Assembly: GCA_020253895.1 (NCBI GenBank) | Contig: JADDKG010000232.1 | Coordinates: 1 to 5,256, forward strand | Reading direction: 5' to 3' | DNA from: Rubrobacter sp. | GTDB taxonomy: Bacteria > Actinomycetota > Rubrobacteria > Rubrobacterales > Rubrobacteraceae | DNA length: 5,256 nt | Shown: positions 1-5,256 of the stretch, piece after piece | Numbering within the stretch: the stretch's first letter is position 1 | How the letters are laid out: each line of letters opens with the position of its first letter | Program-made: the position numbers and the translations under genes | Notes under the pieces: model-generated | Told to the model about the DNA's origin: nothing | Seen by the model: only the letters and a program-made list of their open reading frames with translations | Databases searched by the model: none

Positions 1-385
1 CGGAGGTGCCGAGCTTGCCGCCGTGCTTGGAGAAGATGTACCGGATATCCGAGGCCGCCCGGTTCCGGTTGTCGGTGAGCACCTCGACCATCACCGCGAC
101 CCCGCCCGGGGCGTAGCCCTCGTAGGTTATGTGCTCGTAGTCGCTCGCCTCCGAGCCCGCGCCGGTCCCGCGGTCTATCGCCCGCTGGATGTTGTCGTTG
201 GGCATGTTGGCGTCCTTGGCCTTCTGGATGGCCAGGGCCAGCGCGGGGTTTGCCTCCGGGTCGCCCCCGCCCTCCCGGGCGGCGACCGTGATGGCCCGGG
301 AGAGCTTGGCGAACAAGGCGCCGCGCTTGGCGTCCATCGCGCCCTTCTTCCGCTTGATCGTGGACCACTTGCTATGACCGCTCAT
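1..385 (-). CDS. yebC: YebC/TACO1-family protein, N-terminal 128 residues (cut by window edge)
   Basis: The visible protein starts [20 protein letters not shown] and continues through KLSRAI (28-33), NPALALAI (46-53), [11 protein letters not shown] (60-70) and [11 protein letters not shown] (88-98). This is the classic N-terminal signature of the YebC/PmpR/TACO1 family. Full-length members are about 240-250 residues, so roughly half is present and the frame is still open at base 1. The family has been described as DNA-binding transcriptional regulators and, more recently, as translation factors that relieve ribosome stalling; the sequence cannot decide between these. The ATG lies inside the last codons of pdxT (14-nt overlap) and follows a GGGAGG about 12 nt upstream, so translational coupling is likely. 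In mycobacteria pdxT and yebC are also neighbours with ruvC close behind, so ruvC may lie beyond the left edge (inference). Family assignment is near certain. Confidence 0.95.
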   Translation of the reverse strand, partial: MSGHSKWSTIKRKKGAMDAKRGALFAKLSRAITVAAREGGGDPEANPALALAIQKAKDANMPNDNIQRAIDRGTGAGSEASDYEHITYEGYAPGGVAVMVEVLTDNRNRAASDIRYIFSKHGGKLGTS

Positions 386-986
386 CCGATCCGCACACCT
401 CCCGCAAGAAGTACTCGTGGAACCTCGTGTCGTCCGTAAGCTCCGGGTGGAAGGCCGTCACCAGCACCTTGCCGGCCCGGGCGGCCACCACCCGGCCGTC
501 GATCTCGGCCAGCACCTCGACGCCGGGACCGACGTCCTCGAAGTAGGGGGCCCGGATAAACACCCCCCGGAAAGGCCGGTCAAAGCCCTTCACCTCGAGA
601 TCGGCCTCGAACGAGTGCACCTGACGGCCGAACCCGTTGCGCTCCACCAGGGCGCTCATGATCCCCAGGAGCGGCTGGCTCGGGCCGGTGGTCGCGGAGG
701 CGGCGAGCACCATCCCGGCGCACGTGCCCCACACCGCACCACCCTGGTAGAAAAAGCTGCGGATGGCGTCGAGCATCCCCGAGTGCACCATCAGGTTCCC
801 GATGGCGGTGGACTCTCCGCCGGGGATGATGACGCCGTCCAGGCCCTGCAGGTCCTCCGGACGGCGCACCTCCACCGGTTCGGCCCCCAGGCGCTCCAGG
901 ATCTGGATGTGCTCCCGGAAGTCGCCCTGCAGGGCGAGAACCCCGATCCTCGGGCGCTCTCCGTGTCCGTTGCGTCTACCAGCCAC
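372..986 (-). CDS. pdxT: PdxT, glutaminase subunit of pyridoxal 5'-phosphate synthase
   Basis: This class I glutamine amidotransferase hydrolyses glutamine and channels ammonia to PdxS for pyridoxal 5'-phosphate synthesis in the cytosol. The 204-residue protein has every family landmark: GVLALQGDF (15-23), PGGEST (55-60), the nucleophile elbow GTCAGM with Cys89 (87-92), RNGFGRQ (116-122), and AFHPEL with the catalytic pair His180 and Glu182. B. subtilis PdxT is 196 residues, so this one carries roughly ten extra N-terminal residues ([12 protein letters not shown]). I chose the GTG at 986 because there is no other ATG, GTG or TTG in frame before the conserved core. It overlaps the pdxS stop by 11 nt. 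The nearest good Shine-Dalgarno, GGAGGG, is about 18 nt upstream, so coupling to pdxS translation is probably important. Its own end overlaps yebC. Confidence 0.97.
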   Translation of the reverse strand: MAGRRNGHGERPRIGVLALQGDFREHIQILERLGAEPVEVRRPEDLQGLDGVIIPGGESTAIGNLMVHSGMLDAIRSFFYQGGAVWGTCAGMVLAASATTGPSQPLLGIMSALVERNGFGRQVHSFEADLEVKGFDRPFRGVFIRAPYFEDVGPGVEVLAEIDGRVVAARAGKVLVTAFHPELTDDTRFHEYFLREVCGSDERS

Positions 987-1872
987 GCGCAGCCAGCCGC
1001 TCTCCCTCCGACAGCTCTCCCATCTCCCGGCCCACCATCGCCGCCCCGAGCCCCCGGCTCACCTCGGCCAGGAGCCTGGCGTCCTTGTAGTGGGTGGTGG
1101 CCTTCACTATGGCCGCCGCCCGCCGGGCCGGGTCCTCGCTCTTGAAGATCCCGCTCCCCACGAACACCCCGTCGGCCCCGAGCTGCATCATCAGCGCGGC
1201 GTCGGCCGGCGTTGCGATCCCGCCCGCGGTGAACAGCACCACCGGCAGCCGCCCGTTCTCCGCCACCCACCGCACCAGCTCGTAGGGGGCCTGGAGCGCC
1301 TTGGCCTCGGCCATCAGCTCCTCGGGCCCGAGCGCGGCGAGCCGCCGGATCCCCCCGACGATCTCCCGCATGTGCCTTACCGCCTCAACCACGTTGCCCG
1401 TCCCGGCCTCGCCCTTGGAGCGGATCATGGCCGCCCCCTCGCCGATCCGTCGCAAGGCCTCCCCCAGGTTCGTCGCCCCGCACACGAAGGGCACCTTGAA
1501 GTCCCACTTGTTTATGTGGTTCCTCTCGTCGGCGGGGGTGAGAACCTCCGACTCGTCTACGTAGTCAACCTCCAGAGCCTCCAGGATCTGGGCCTCCACG
1601 AAGTGCCCGATGCGCACCTTGGCCATCACCGGGATGGTGACCGCCTCCTGGATCTCCAGGATCTTCTCCGGGTCGCTCATCCGGGCCACCCCGCCCTGGG
1701 CCCGGATGTCCGCCGGGACCCGCTCCAGGGCCATCACCGCCACGGCCCCGGCCTCCTCGGCTATCTTGGCCTGCTCGGCGTTGACCACGTCCATGATGAC
1801 CCCGCCCTTGAGCATCTGGGCCATCCCGCTCTTCACCCGGAAGGTGCCGGTGATGTGTCCGTTCTCAGCCAC
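976..1872 (-). CDS. pdxS: PdxS, pyridoxal 5'-phosphate synthase lyase subunit
   Basis: PdxS builds pyridoxal 5'-phosphate from ribose 5-phosphate, glyceraldehyde 3-phosphate and the ammonia delivered by PdxT (DXP-independent vitamin B6 route). It is a TIM-barrel protein that forms a dodecameric core decorated by PdxT. The 298 residues match the usual length of about 294. Visible landmarks are [10 protein letters not shown] with Asp28 (22-31), [10 protein letters not shown] (48-57), VMAKVRIGH with Lys85 (82-90) and [10 protein letters not shown] with Lys153 (150-159). Lys85 and Lys153 have the same 68-residue spacing as the two catalytic lysines of the B. subtilis enzyme (81 and 149). The phosphate-binding [14 protein letters not shown] is at 232-245 and the end is ERLAARGW. 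The open frame reaches 1956 through a TTG, but the GTG at 1872 is the real start: an AGGAG sits 6 nt before it, the protein then begins at the normal family position, and the extra 28 codons lie in the promoter and leader. Confidence 0.98.
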   Translation of the reverse strand: MAENGHITGTFRVKSGMAQMLKGGVIMDVVNAEQAKIAEEAGAVAVMALERVPADIRAQGGVARMSDPEKILEIQEAVTIPVMAKVRIGHFVEAQILEALEVDYVDESEVLTPADERNHINKWDFKVPFVCGATNLGEALRRIGEGAAMIRSKGEAGTGNVVEAVRHMREIVGGIRRLAALGPEELMAEAKALQAPYELVRWVAENGRLPVVLFTAGGIATPADAALMMQLGADGVFVGSGIFKSEDPARRAAAIVKATTHYKDARLLAEVSRGLGAAMVGREMGELSEGERLAARGW

Positions 1873-1878
1873 GCTCCG

Positions 1879-1883
1879 CTCCT
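1879..1883 (-). promoter_or_regulatory. Ribosome binding site of pdxS
   Basis: AGGAG lies 6 nt upstream of the GTG at 1872. This is ideal spacing, and it decides the start against the longer TTG frame at 1956. Confidence 0.8.
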
Positions 1884-1927
1884 GTTCTATACAAAGAAAC
1901 TCCGCCGGAAAACACGCTCGCGAAGGT

Positions 1928-1956
1928 ATCTTACTACCGGCCGGCACGAGCGCCAA
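1928..1956 (-). promoter_or_regulatory. Probable housekeeping-sigma promoter of pdxST-yebC
   Basis: The minus strand reads TTGGCG (1956-1951), a 17-nt spacer, then TAAGAT (1933-1928). The -35 box shares its TTG with the consensus, and the -10 box matches TATAAT at four of six bases. The predicted start is near 1921, giving a leader of about 50 nt before the pdxS GTG. The element sits in the only gap between the second small ORF (stop at 1969) and pdxS. No operator, T-box or riboswitch-like structure was recognised in the leader, although it is short and includes an unusually A/T-rich patch for this genome. Motif-based call only. Confidence 0.55.
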
Positions 1957-1968
1957 ACGGCCCCGAGA

Positions 1969-2136
1969 TCAACGCCCCCTGCGCTCCCGGGCGTACTCCT
2001 GCAAAAACTTCCTGGCGAACTCCCGCATCCCGTGCGCCGCCGCGCGCCTCGCCGCCGGAACCGCCGCCCGCAGCTCCTCGCGGACCCGCGGATGCCCCAG
2101 CACCGCACCCGCCCCTCTGGCCAGAAACCTCCTCAC
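1969..2136 (-). CDS. Small basic protein of unknown function (55 aa)
   Basis: I do not recognise this protein. It reads MRRFLARGAGAVLGHPRVRE at the start (GTG start) and ends EYARERRGR. It has 14 arginines and one lysine against five glutamates, so it is strongly basic. It is largely helix-forming, with one central proline and no cysteine or membrane segment. Nearly all third codon positions are G or C, which supports real coding. It is in the same frame as the 69-residue ORF before it, separated only by a TAG and four codons. No good Shine-Dalgarno sits at the usual distance; GGAG is about 15 nt upstream, so reinitiation after the preceding stop is the likeliest route. It could instead be the second half of one interrupted gene. 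Start position is uncertain. Confidence 0.5.
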   Translation of the reverse strand: MRRFLARGAGAVLGHPRVREELRAAVPAARRAAAHGMREFARKFLQEYARERRGR

Positions 2137-2148
2137 CGGCGGACGCGG

Positions 2149-2358
2149 CTACTCCACCTCGATCCTCTGCCGCCGCTCCTCACCGGCCCCCGTACCCCCG
2201 GGCGCGGGCCGAACGAGCACCCCGAGGCCACGCACCACCTCGACCCCCGCCCGCCGGAAGTGCCCGGCGGCCCTCACCCGGCGCTCGCCGGGGACGAGCA
2301 GGTAGGCTACGACCCCGAGCAGAGAGCCCCGTCTCCTCTCCCTACGCTTCTCGGCCAT
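2149..2358 (-). CDS. Small basic protein of unknown function (69 aa), coupled to the ArsA-like gene
   Basis: I do not recognise a family. The N-terminus is a charged patch (EKRRERRR, 3-10), followed by a short apolar stretch GSLLGVVAYLLVPG (11-24) that is too short for a confident membrane helix. An amphipathic-looking segment with regularly spaced arginines follows (26-50), then a Gly/Pro linker and a charged end (ERRQRIEVE). The ATG at 2358 lies inside the last codons of the ArsA-like gene (17-nt overlap), with GAGG four nt before it. Codon use is GC3-rich like its neighbours. The overlap suggests co-expression, and perhaps a shared job, with the ATPase (inference). The frame ends in TAG and then continues open into the 55-residue ORF. 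Confidence 0.6.
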   Translation of the reverse strand: MAEKRRERRRGSLLGVVAYLLVPGERRVRAAGHFRRAGVEVVRGLGVLVRPAPGGTGAGEERRQRIEVE

Positions 2359-3526
2359 CTTCCCTCAGCCTGATCCTCAACGTCTCCCCCTCGACCCTGG
2401 CCCCGGCTGCGGAGAGCGGGGCCAGGGAGTCCGGAAGGAGGATGCTCCGCCGCTGGCCGCCCACCCCTACGAGCAGCTCGGCCCCCCGCTTGAAGAGCTC
2501 TATGTCCCTCCGCTCCGCCAGGGGGAGGTTGAGGATCACGTCGTATCCCCCGCCGTTCTTGACGATCCTGTGCGGCTGCCCGGCAAACAGCACCCCCAGA
2601 GGGTCCTCCACCCCCTCAAAGACGTCCTCCGCCAGCGCCAGCAGGGCCTCCTGCCCGTACATCTCCCGGCCGAAGAGCCGCGCGGTGAGGATGGGGAGCG
2701 GTGAGAATGACTCCCGGATCGCACGCATGTGCCGCTCCTGGGCCTCCTTCCAAGCCCCGAAGTACGGGTCGGAGACGGCCCCAGGCAGCAGACGGTTCAC
2801 CACCACCGCGTCCACCCCGTAGTCGTAGAGGTTCAGGTAGGTGTAGGCCCGCCGGGCCTCGGCTATGACCATCTTCTCGGCGTTGACCACCAGCCGCACG
2901 GAGGCGTTCCGACGGTCGGTCAGGATCTCCTCGACCTCCGCCACCGCTTCGTAGAAGCGCCTGACCGCCCCGAAGAAGCTGTCCTCGGGCACCGGAGGAA
3001 GCGACCGGGCCCGCCTGACCAGCGGCCGGACCAGGCTCGCAGCCCGGCGCTCTATGGGCAGTATCCTGTCCACGTACCAGCCCACATGGTCGGGCAGGCT
3101 CAGCAGCTTGAGGGTCTCCCCGGTCGGCGCCGCATCCACGATGAGGGCGTCGTAGCGCGCCTCCCGGTGGTGCTGGCGCACCATGAGCAGCCCGAAGAGC
3201 TCGTCCATCCCCGGCAGCATGGCCAGCTCCTCCGCGGCGAGCTCCTCGGCCCCCTGCCACTCAAAGAGCGTGGTTATGTACTCCCGGATCTCCGCCCAGT
3301 GCTCCTCCACGAGGCGGCCGTGATCCATCTCCTGGGCCCACACCCCCGGGGCCATCTCCCTGGGGTCTGGCCCCACCCGCTCGTCGAAGGCGTCGGAGAG
3401 CGAGTGGGCCGGGTCGGTGCTCATGACCAGCACCTTCCTCCCCCGCCTCGCGGCCGCAAGCGCCGTGGCGGCCGCCACGCTGGTCTTGCCGACGCCCCCC
3501 TTGCCGGTATACAGGATGGTGCGCAA
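2342..3526 (-). CDS. ArsA/Get3-family ATPase with C-terminal HSP20-like domain
   Basis: This is a single-copy SIMIBI-class P-loop ATPase of 394 residues. It has the deviant Walker A GKGGVGKT (8-15), switch I STDPAHSLSDAF (36-47) and switch II DAAPTGET (131-138). VVNAEKM (214-220) and VVNRLLP (242-248) stand where the family has NPEKM-type and nucleotide-base contacts. Residues about 328-388 (from YDVILNLPL through ETLRIRL) resemble the HSP20-like domain often fused to bacterial ArsA homologues. There is no cysteine at all, so both the arsenite-binding cysteines of pump-associated ArsA and the zinc CxxC of Get3 are missing. No arsB or arsR is nearby. A role as a client-handling or targeting ATPase is inference. 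I prefer the TTG at 3526, which gives MRTILYTGKGG like family members, over the TTG at 3562. GAGGG lies 3 nt and GGGAGG 12 nt upstream. Confidence 0.92.
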   Translation of the reverse strand: MRTILYTGKGGVGKTSVAAATALAAARRGRKVLVMSTDPAHSLSDAFDERVGPDPREMAPGVWAQEMDHGRLVEEHWAEIREYITTLFEWQGAEELAAEELAMLPGMDELFGLLMVRQHHREARYDALIVDAAPTGETLKLLSLPDHVGWYVDRILPIERRAASLVRPLVRRARSLPPVPEDSFFGAVRRFYEAVAEVEEILTDRRNASVRLVVNAEKMVIAEARRAYTYLNLYDYGVDAVVVNRLLPGAVSDPYFGAWKEAQERHMRAIRESFSPLPILTARLFGREMYGQEALLALAEDVFEGVEDPLGVLFAGQPHRIVKNGGGYDVILNLPLAERRDIELFKRGAELLVGVGGQRRSILLPDSLAPLSAAGARVEGETLRIRLREDGREA

Positions 3527-3529
3527 GGA

Positions 3530-3544
3530 CCCTCTAAACCTCCC
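3530..3544 (-). promoter_or_regulatory. Ribosome binding region of the ArsA-like gene
   Basis: Two purine-rich Shine-Dalgarno candidates precede the TTG at 3526: GGGAGG (3544-3539, 12 nt away) and GAGGG (3534-3530, 3 nt away). Neither has ideal spacing. Together they support initiation here rather than at the TTG at 3562, which would have this region inside its coding sequence. Confidence 0.45.
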
Positions 3545-3608
3545 CGCAACGGGTCCCGCCAAGGAGCGCGACCTTCCTGCCGGATCCGTAGCCAGCCATC
3601 ACAGAAGG

Positions 3609-3614
3609 AGTATA
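3609..3614 (-). promoter_or_regulatory. Candidate -10 element upstream of the ArsA-like gene
   Basis: TATACT on the minus strand matches the -10 consensus at five of six bases, in a very GC-rich setting. It lies a few bases after the dksA-like stop (3619). No recognisable -35 is found 16-18 nt upstream, where the sequence is GC-rich coding DNA. The predicted transcription start falls at 3602, which is also the first base of a GTG. The resulting leader before the ArsA-like TTG would be about 76 nt. Confidence 0.35.
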
Positions 3615-3618
3615 CCCA

Positions 3619-4011
3619 TCAGCGGGAAGGCCGGCGGGTCCGGTCGTGCCTCTGCTGGGCCTCCACGGTGCGGATGGCCTCAGGCATGGCCTCCAGCCGG
3701 CCCTTCGGGATGGGCTCCCCGGTGTCATCGCAGACGCCGTAGCTCCCCTCCTCGATCTTCTGCAGCGCCCGCTCCACATCCTCCAGGCGCCTCCGGGTTT
3801 GTAGGCCCACCGTGGCGTCCATCTCCCGGGTGAACATCTGGTGGCTCATGTCCCCCGGGTCGTGCTCTGAGGCGTCGCCCTCGGCCTCTCCTCGTGAGGC
3901 TTGGTCCTCCTCCATACCGCGCAAGATCTCCTGGAGCTCCTCCCGGAGCTCCAAAAGACGTTCCTTCTGGCGGGCTACGAACTGCTCATCAAGCTCATTG
4001 TTTGTTGTCAT
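3619..4011 (-). CDS. TraR/DksA-family protein with degenerate zinc finger
   Basis: This 130-residue cytosolic protein has a charged helical N-terminal half (about 6-35, ELDEQFVARQKERLLELREE, a likely coiled-coil arm). An acidic linker with SEHDPGDMSHQMF (48-60) follows, then a second helix (RRRLEDVERALQKIEEG, 73-89). Next comes the family signature YGVCDDTGEPIPKGRLEAMP (91-110). In a canonical member this would be a C-x2-C-x17-C-x2-C zinc finger; here Cys94 remains but the other positions are Thr97, Thr115 and Ala118, so zinc binding is not expected. DksA relatives bind the RNA polymerase secondary channel. Cysteine-poor versions are known, for example YteA-type proteins of Bacillus, and their function is less clear. 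The ATG is supported by GAGGAG 9 nt upstream (4026-4021). The gene stands alone, 52 nt after the phosphoesterase and 92 nt before the ArsA-like gene. Confidence 0.87.
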   Translation of the reverse strand: MTTNNELDEQFVARQKERLLELREELQEILRGMEEDQASRGEAEGDASEHDPGDMSHQMFTREMDATVGLQTRRRLEDVERALQKIEEGSYGVCDDTGEPIPKGRLEAMPEAIRTVEAQQRHDRTRRPSR

Positions 4012-4063
4012 GGCTGCAAACTCCTCGCTACCGACGCTTGCGAACCGGGTTAAGAGACTACCA

Positions 4064-5256
4064 TCAAACGGTGGCCGCCGCCCTGACCCGGGGCCCGGCC
4101 GCCGGATCCGGCTGCTCCGGAAGCCTCCCGGCGGAGAGCAGCCGCTCTGCCCGGCCGAGCTGCTGCACCGCGGGCTTGGGATGCTCCCAGAGCTCCACCC
4201 GCAGCGCGCCGTCCCGGGCGAAGACCCTCACGTGGGTGAGCACGAACCGGGAGACGAAGACGGGCGGCTCACGGGTCAGCGGGACGACGGGCTGCAGCTG
4301 CCTGAGAAAGCAGCCAGAGTTGACCATCACCCTCCGCCGCCCGCCGTCCTCGAGCACCTCCAGCGAGGGCAGATGCGTATGCCCCGAGACGAAGACGTCT
4401 ATCTTCTGCGGCTCCCCGAACGCGCTCATGGGCAGGCTTCCCTCTCCCCGCAGGATGGTGCGTATCTTCTCCTTCGAGGCCCCGGCCGGATCGTATCCGC
4501 CGCCTCCACCGGTCATCCTCATGGTCCGGCGGACCGCCCGACGGAACGCCCAGAAGGCCACCCCGAAGACCGCGACGACCACCACGGCGAACCCGGCCAT
4601 CTCTGCGAACACCCAGTGCACCCGCGGAAGAGCCTCGTAGCTGGCAAGGAGCCCCATCCCCTCCCCCTGGGAGACGGCTATGGCGTACGCCGAGGCCCGG
4701 TACACCACGTAGGCCGCGAGCAGCGGCAGGAGCAGGTAGAGCACCACCTTCTCCAGCAGCGTGTAGAAGTAGCGGCTCAGGATCCAACGCGGTATCGCCA
4801 CCAGCGGGTAGACCATCTTTATCTCCGAAAGGTCGAGCCCTCCCGGGATCTCACCGAGCGGCGCCACCCGGCGGGTGAAATCCGTTACCACGTGGTGCCC
4901 GAGCGGGGTGTCCAGCCGGTCTCCGTAGTCCTCCACGGTGTTCGCCGGGTCCAGCTGGTTCCCGTGCTCGCAGTAGACGACCCGGCCCCTCCCGTCACCC
5001 GGGTCCACCGCCGCGAGGTAGGAGAACGCGAAGTCGTCCACGAGCCCCTCCTCCCGCAGGGTGCGCCGGATACCGGGGTTCCACCACGCCTCGGCGTCGT
5101 GGTTGCCGGGCAGGTACACCACCCGCCTCCCCTCGCCCTCCCGGAAGCTCCGCAGGGCCGCGAACATCTTCCGGTATTCGGGCCTCCCCACCGTGAGCGA
5201 GGCCCGGTTCTCCCCCTCCGGCACAACCCCTATCTGCAGGAAATCGAAGAAGTCCC
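4064..5256 (-). CDS. Metallophosphoesterase with internal membrane hairpin (N-terminus outside window)
   Basis: The open frame runs to the right edge. The first visible residues DFFDFLQ complete a GDxxD motif, so the start and the leading DxH motif lie outside; the GTG at 5224 is not the start. Of 396 visible residues, later calcineurin-type metal-site motifs are GNHD (50-53), EHGNQLDP (96-103) and GHTH (291-294), followed by VNSGC (311-315). Unusually, two hydrophobic segments interrupt the fold between the second and third of these: about 168-194 (VVLYLLLPLLAAYVVY core) and about 214-236 (FAVVVVAVFGVAFWAF core). A basic stretch (RRAVRRTMR) and a glycine run follow. This predicts a membrane-anchored phosphoesterase with the catalytic domain on one side. 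The overall pattern recalls the LpxH/UDP-diacylglucosamine hydrolase-like group, but substrate cannot be told. The C-terminal 30 residues are Pro/Ala-rich and probably disordered. Confidence 0.87.
   Translation of the reverse strand, partial: DFFDFLQIGVVPEGENRASLTVGRPEYRKMFAALRSFREGEGRRVVYLPGNHDAEAWWNPGIRRTLREEGLVDDFAFSYLAAVDPGDGRGRVVYCEHGNQLDPANTVEDYGDRLDTPLGHHVVTDFTRRVAPLGEIPGGLDLSEIKMVYPLVAIPRWILSRYFYTLLEKVVLYLLLPLLAAYVVYRASAYAIAVSQGEGMGLLASYEALPRVHWVFAEMAGFAVVVVAVFGVAFWAFRRAVRRTMRMTGGGGGYDPAGASKEKIRTILRGEGSLPMSAFGEPQKIDVFVSGHTHLPSLEVLEDGGRRRVMVNSGCFLRQLQPVVPLTREPPVFVSRFVLTHVRVFARDGALRVELWEHPKPAVQQLGRAERLLSAGRLPEQPDPAAGPRVRAAATV

Noticed and set aside
1884..1914. TATAGA just before the pdxS ribosome binding site as an alternative -10
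   Set aside because: No acceptable -35 at 16-18 nt, and transcription from it would begin within or just after the Shine-Dalgarno sequence.
1915..1952. Inverted repeat CGCTCG/CGAGCG followed by TGTTTT as a rho-independent terminator
   Set aside because: Arms are only 6 bp, the loop is 26 nt and the T-run is short and interrupted. It also overlaps the proposed promoter, so I do not annotate it as a terminator.
1887..2108. Minus-strand 73-codon frame overlapping the pdxS promoter
   Set aside because: The translation is dominated by arginine, serine and cysteine, and the frame conflicts with the better-supported 55-codon ORF and with the promoter.
763..2373. Long plus-strand open frame of 536 codons
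   Set aside because: It lies antisense to pdxT, pdxS and the small ORFs. The translation is low-complexity (Pro, His, Arg, Gly rich) with no family resemblance. Long antisense frames are expected opposite GC3-rich genes.
3527..3562. Upstream TTG start at 3562 for the ArsA-like gene
   Set aside because: It would add 12 residues before the conserved MRTILYTGKGG-type beginning, has no Shine-Dalgarno of its own, and absorbs the purine-rich region that serves the TTG at 3526.
2729..3742. Plus-strand open frame of 337 codons opposite the ArsA-like gene
   Set aside because: Same type of antisense shadow: Pro/His/Gly/Arg-rich, no motif, and it crosses gene boundaries on the opposite strand.
4012..4063. 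Promoter or terminator in the 52-nt gap before the DksA-like gene
   Set aside because: TAGTCT and TTGATG were seen, but neither pairs with a second box at proper spacing. A 9-nt near-palindrome (AACCGGGTT) is too short to call. Only the GAGGAG ribosome binding site is convincing.

Overview
The window is very GC-rich. It carries a compact block of genes that all read on the minus strand, so transcription runs from the right end to the left. Arginine is often encoded by AGG or CGG, third codon positions are mostly G or C, and GTG and TTG starts are common. The block pdxS-pdxT-yebC also occurs, with an insertion, beside ruvC in mycobacteria. Together these points suggest a high-GC actinomycete-type bacterium. 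A Rubrobacter-like thermophile is my best guess, from general style rather than any database match.

Layout in the direction of transcription, right to left: (1) 5256-4064, a metallophosphoesterase lacking its N-terminus, with a two-helix membrane hairpin inside it; (2) 4011-3619, a TraR/DksA-family protein that has lost three of the four zinc-finger cysteines; (3) 3526-2342, a cysteine-free, single-domain ArsA/Get3-type ATPase with a C-terminal HSP20-like domain; (4) 2358-2149 and 2136-1969, two small basic proteins of unknown function, trailing the ATPase in one reading frame and separated by a TAG; (5) 1872-976 and 986-372, pdxS and pdxT, the two subunits of the DXP-independent pyridoxal 5'-phosphate synthase; (6) 385-1, the N-terminal half of a YebC/TACO1-family protein that runs off the left edge.

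Two places look like transcription starts. A TTGGCG-17-TAAGAT promoter lies before pdxS, and a TATACT -10 element lies just after the dksA-like stop and before the arsA-like gene. pdxS, pdxT and yebC overlap by 11 and 14 nt and almost certainly form one translationally coupled operon. The arsA-like gene overlaps the first small ORF by 17 nt. I saw no rRNA, tRNA, CRISPR, insertion sequence or convincing rho-independent terminator, and no intergenic stretch longer than about 100 nt.

The vitamin B6 and YebC part is conventional. The less usual items are the small ORF pair behind the ArsA-like ATPase, a possible leaderless mini-ORF in front of it, the degenerate DksA zinc finger and the membrane hairpin within the phosphoesterase. 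I do not see a clear new multi-gene system.
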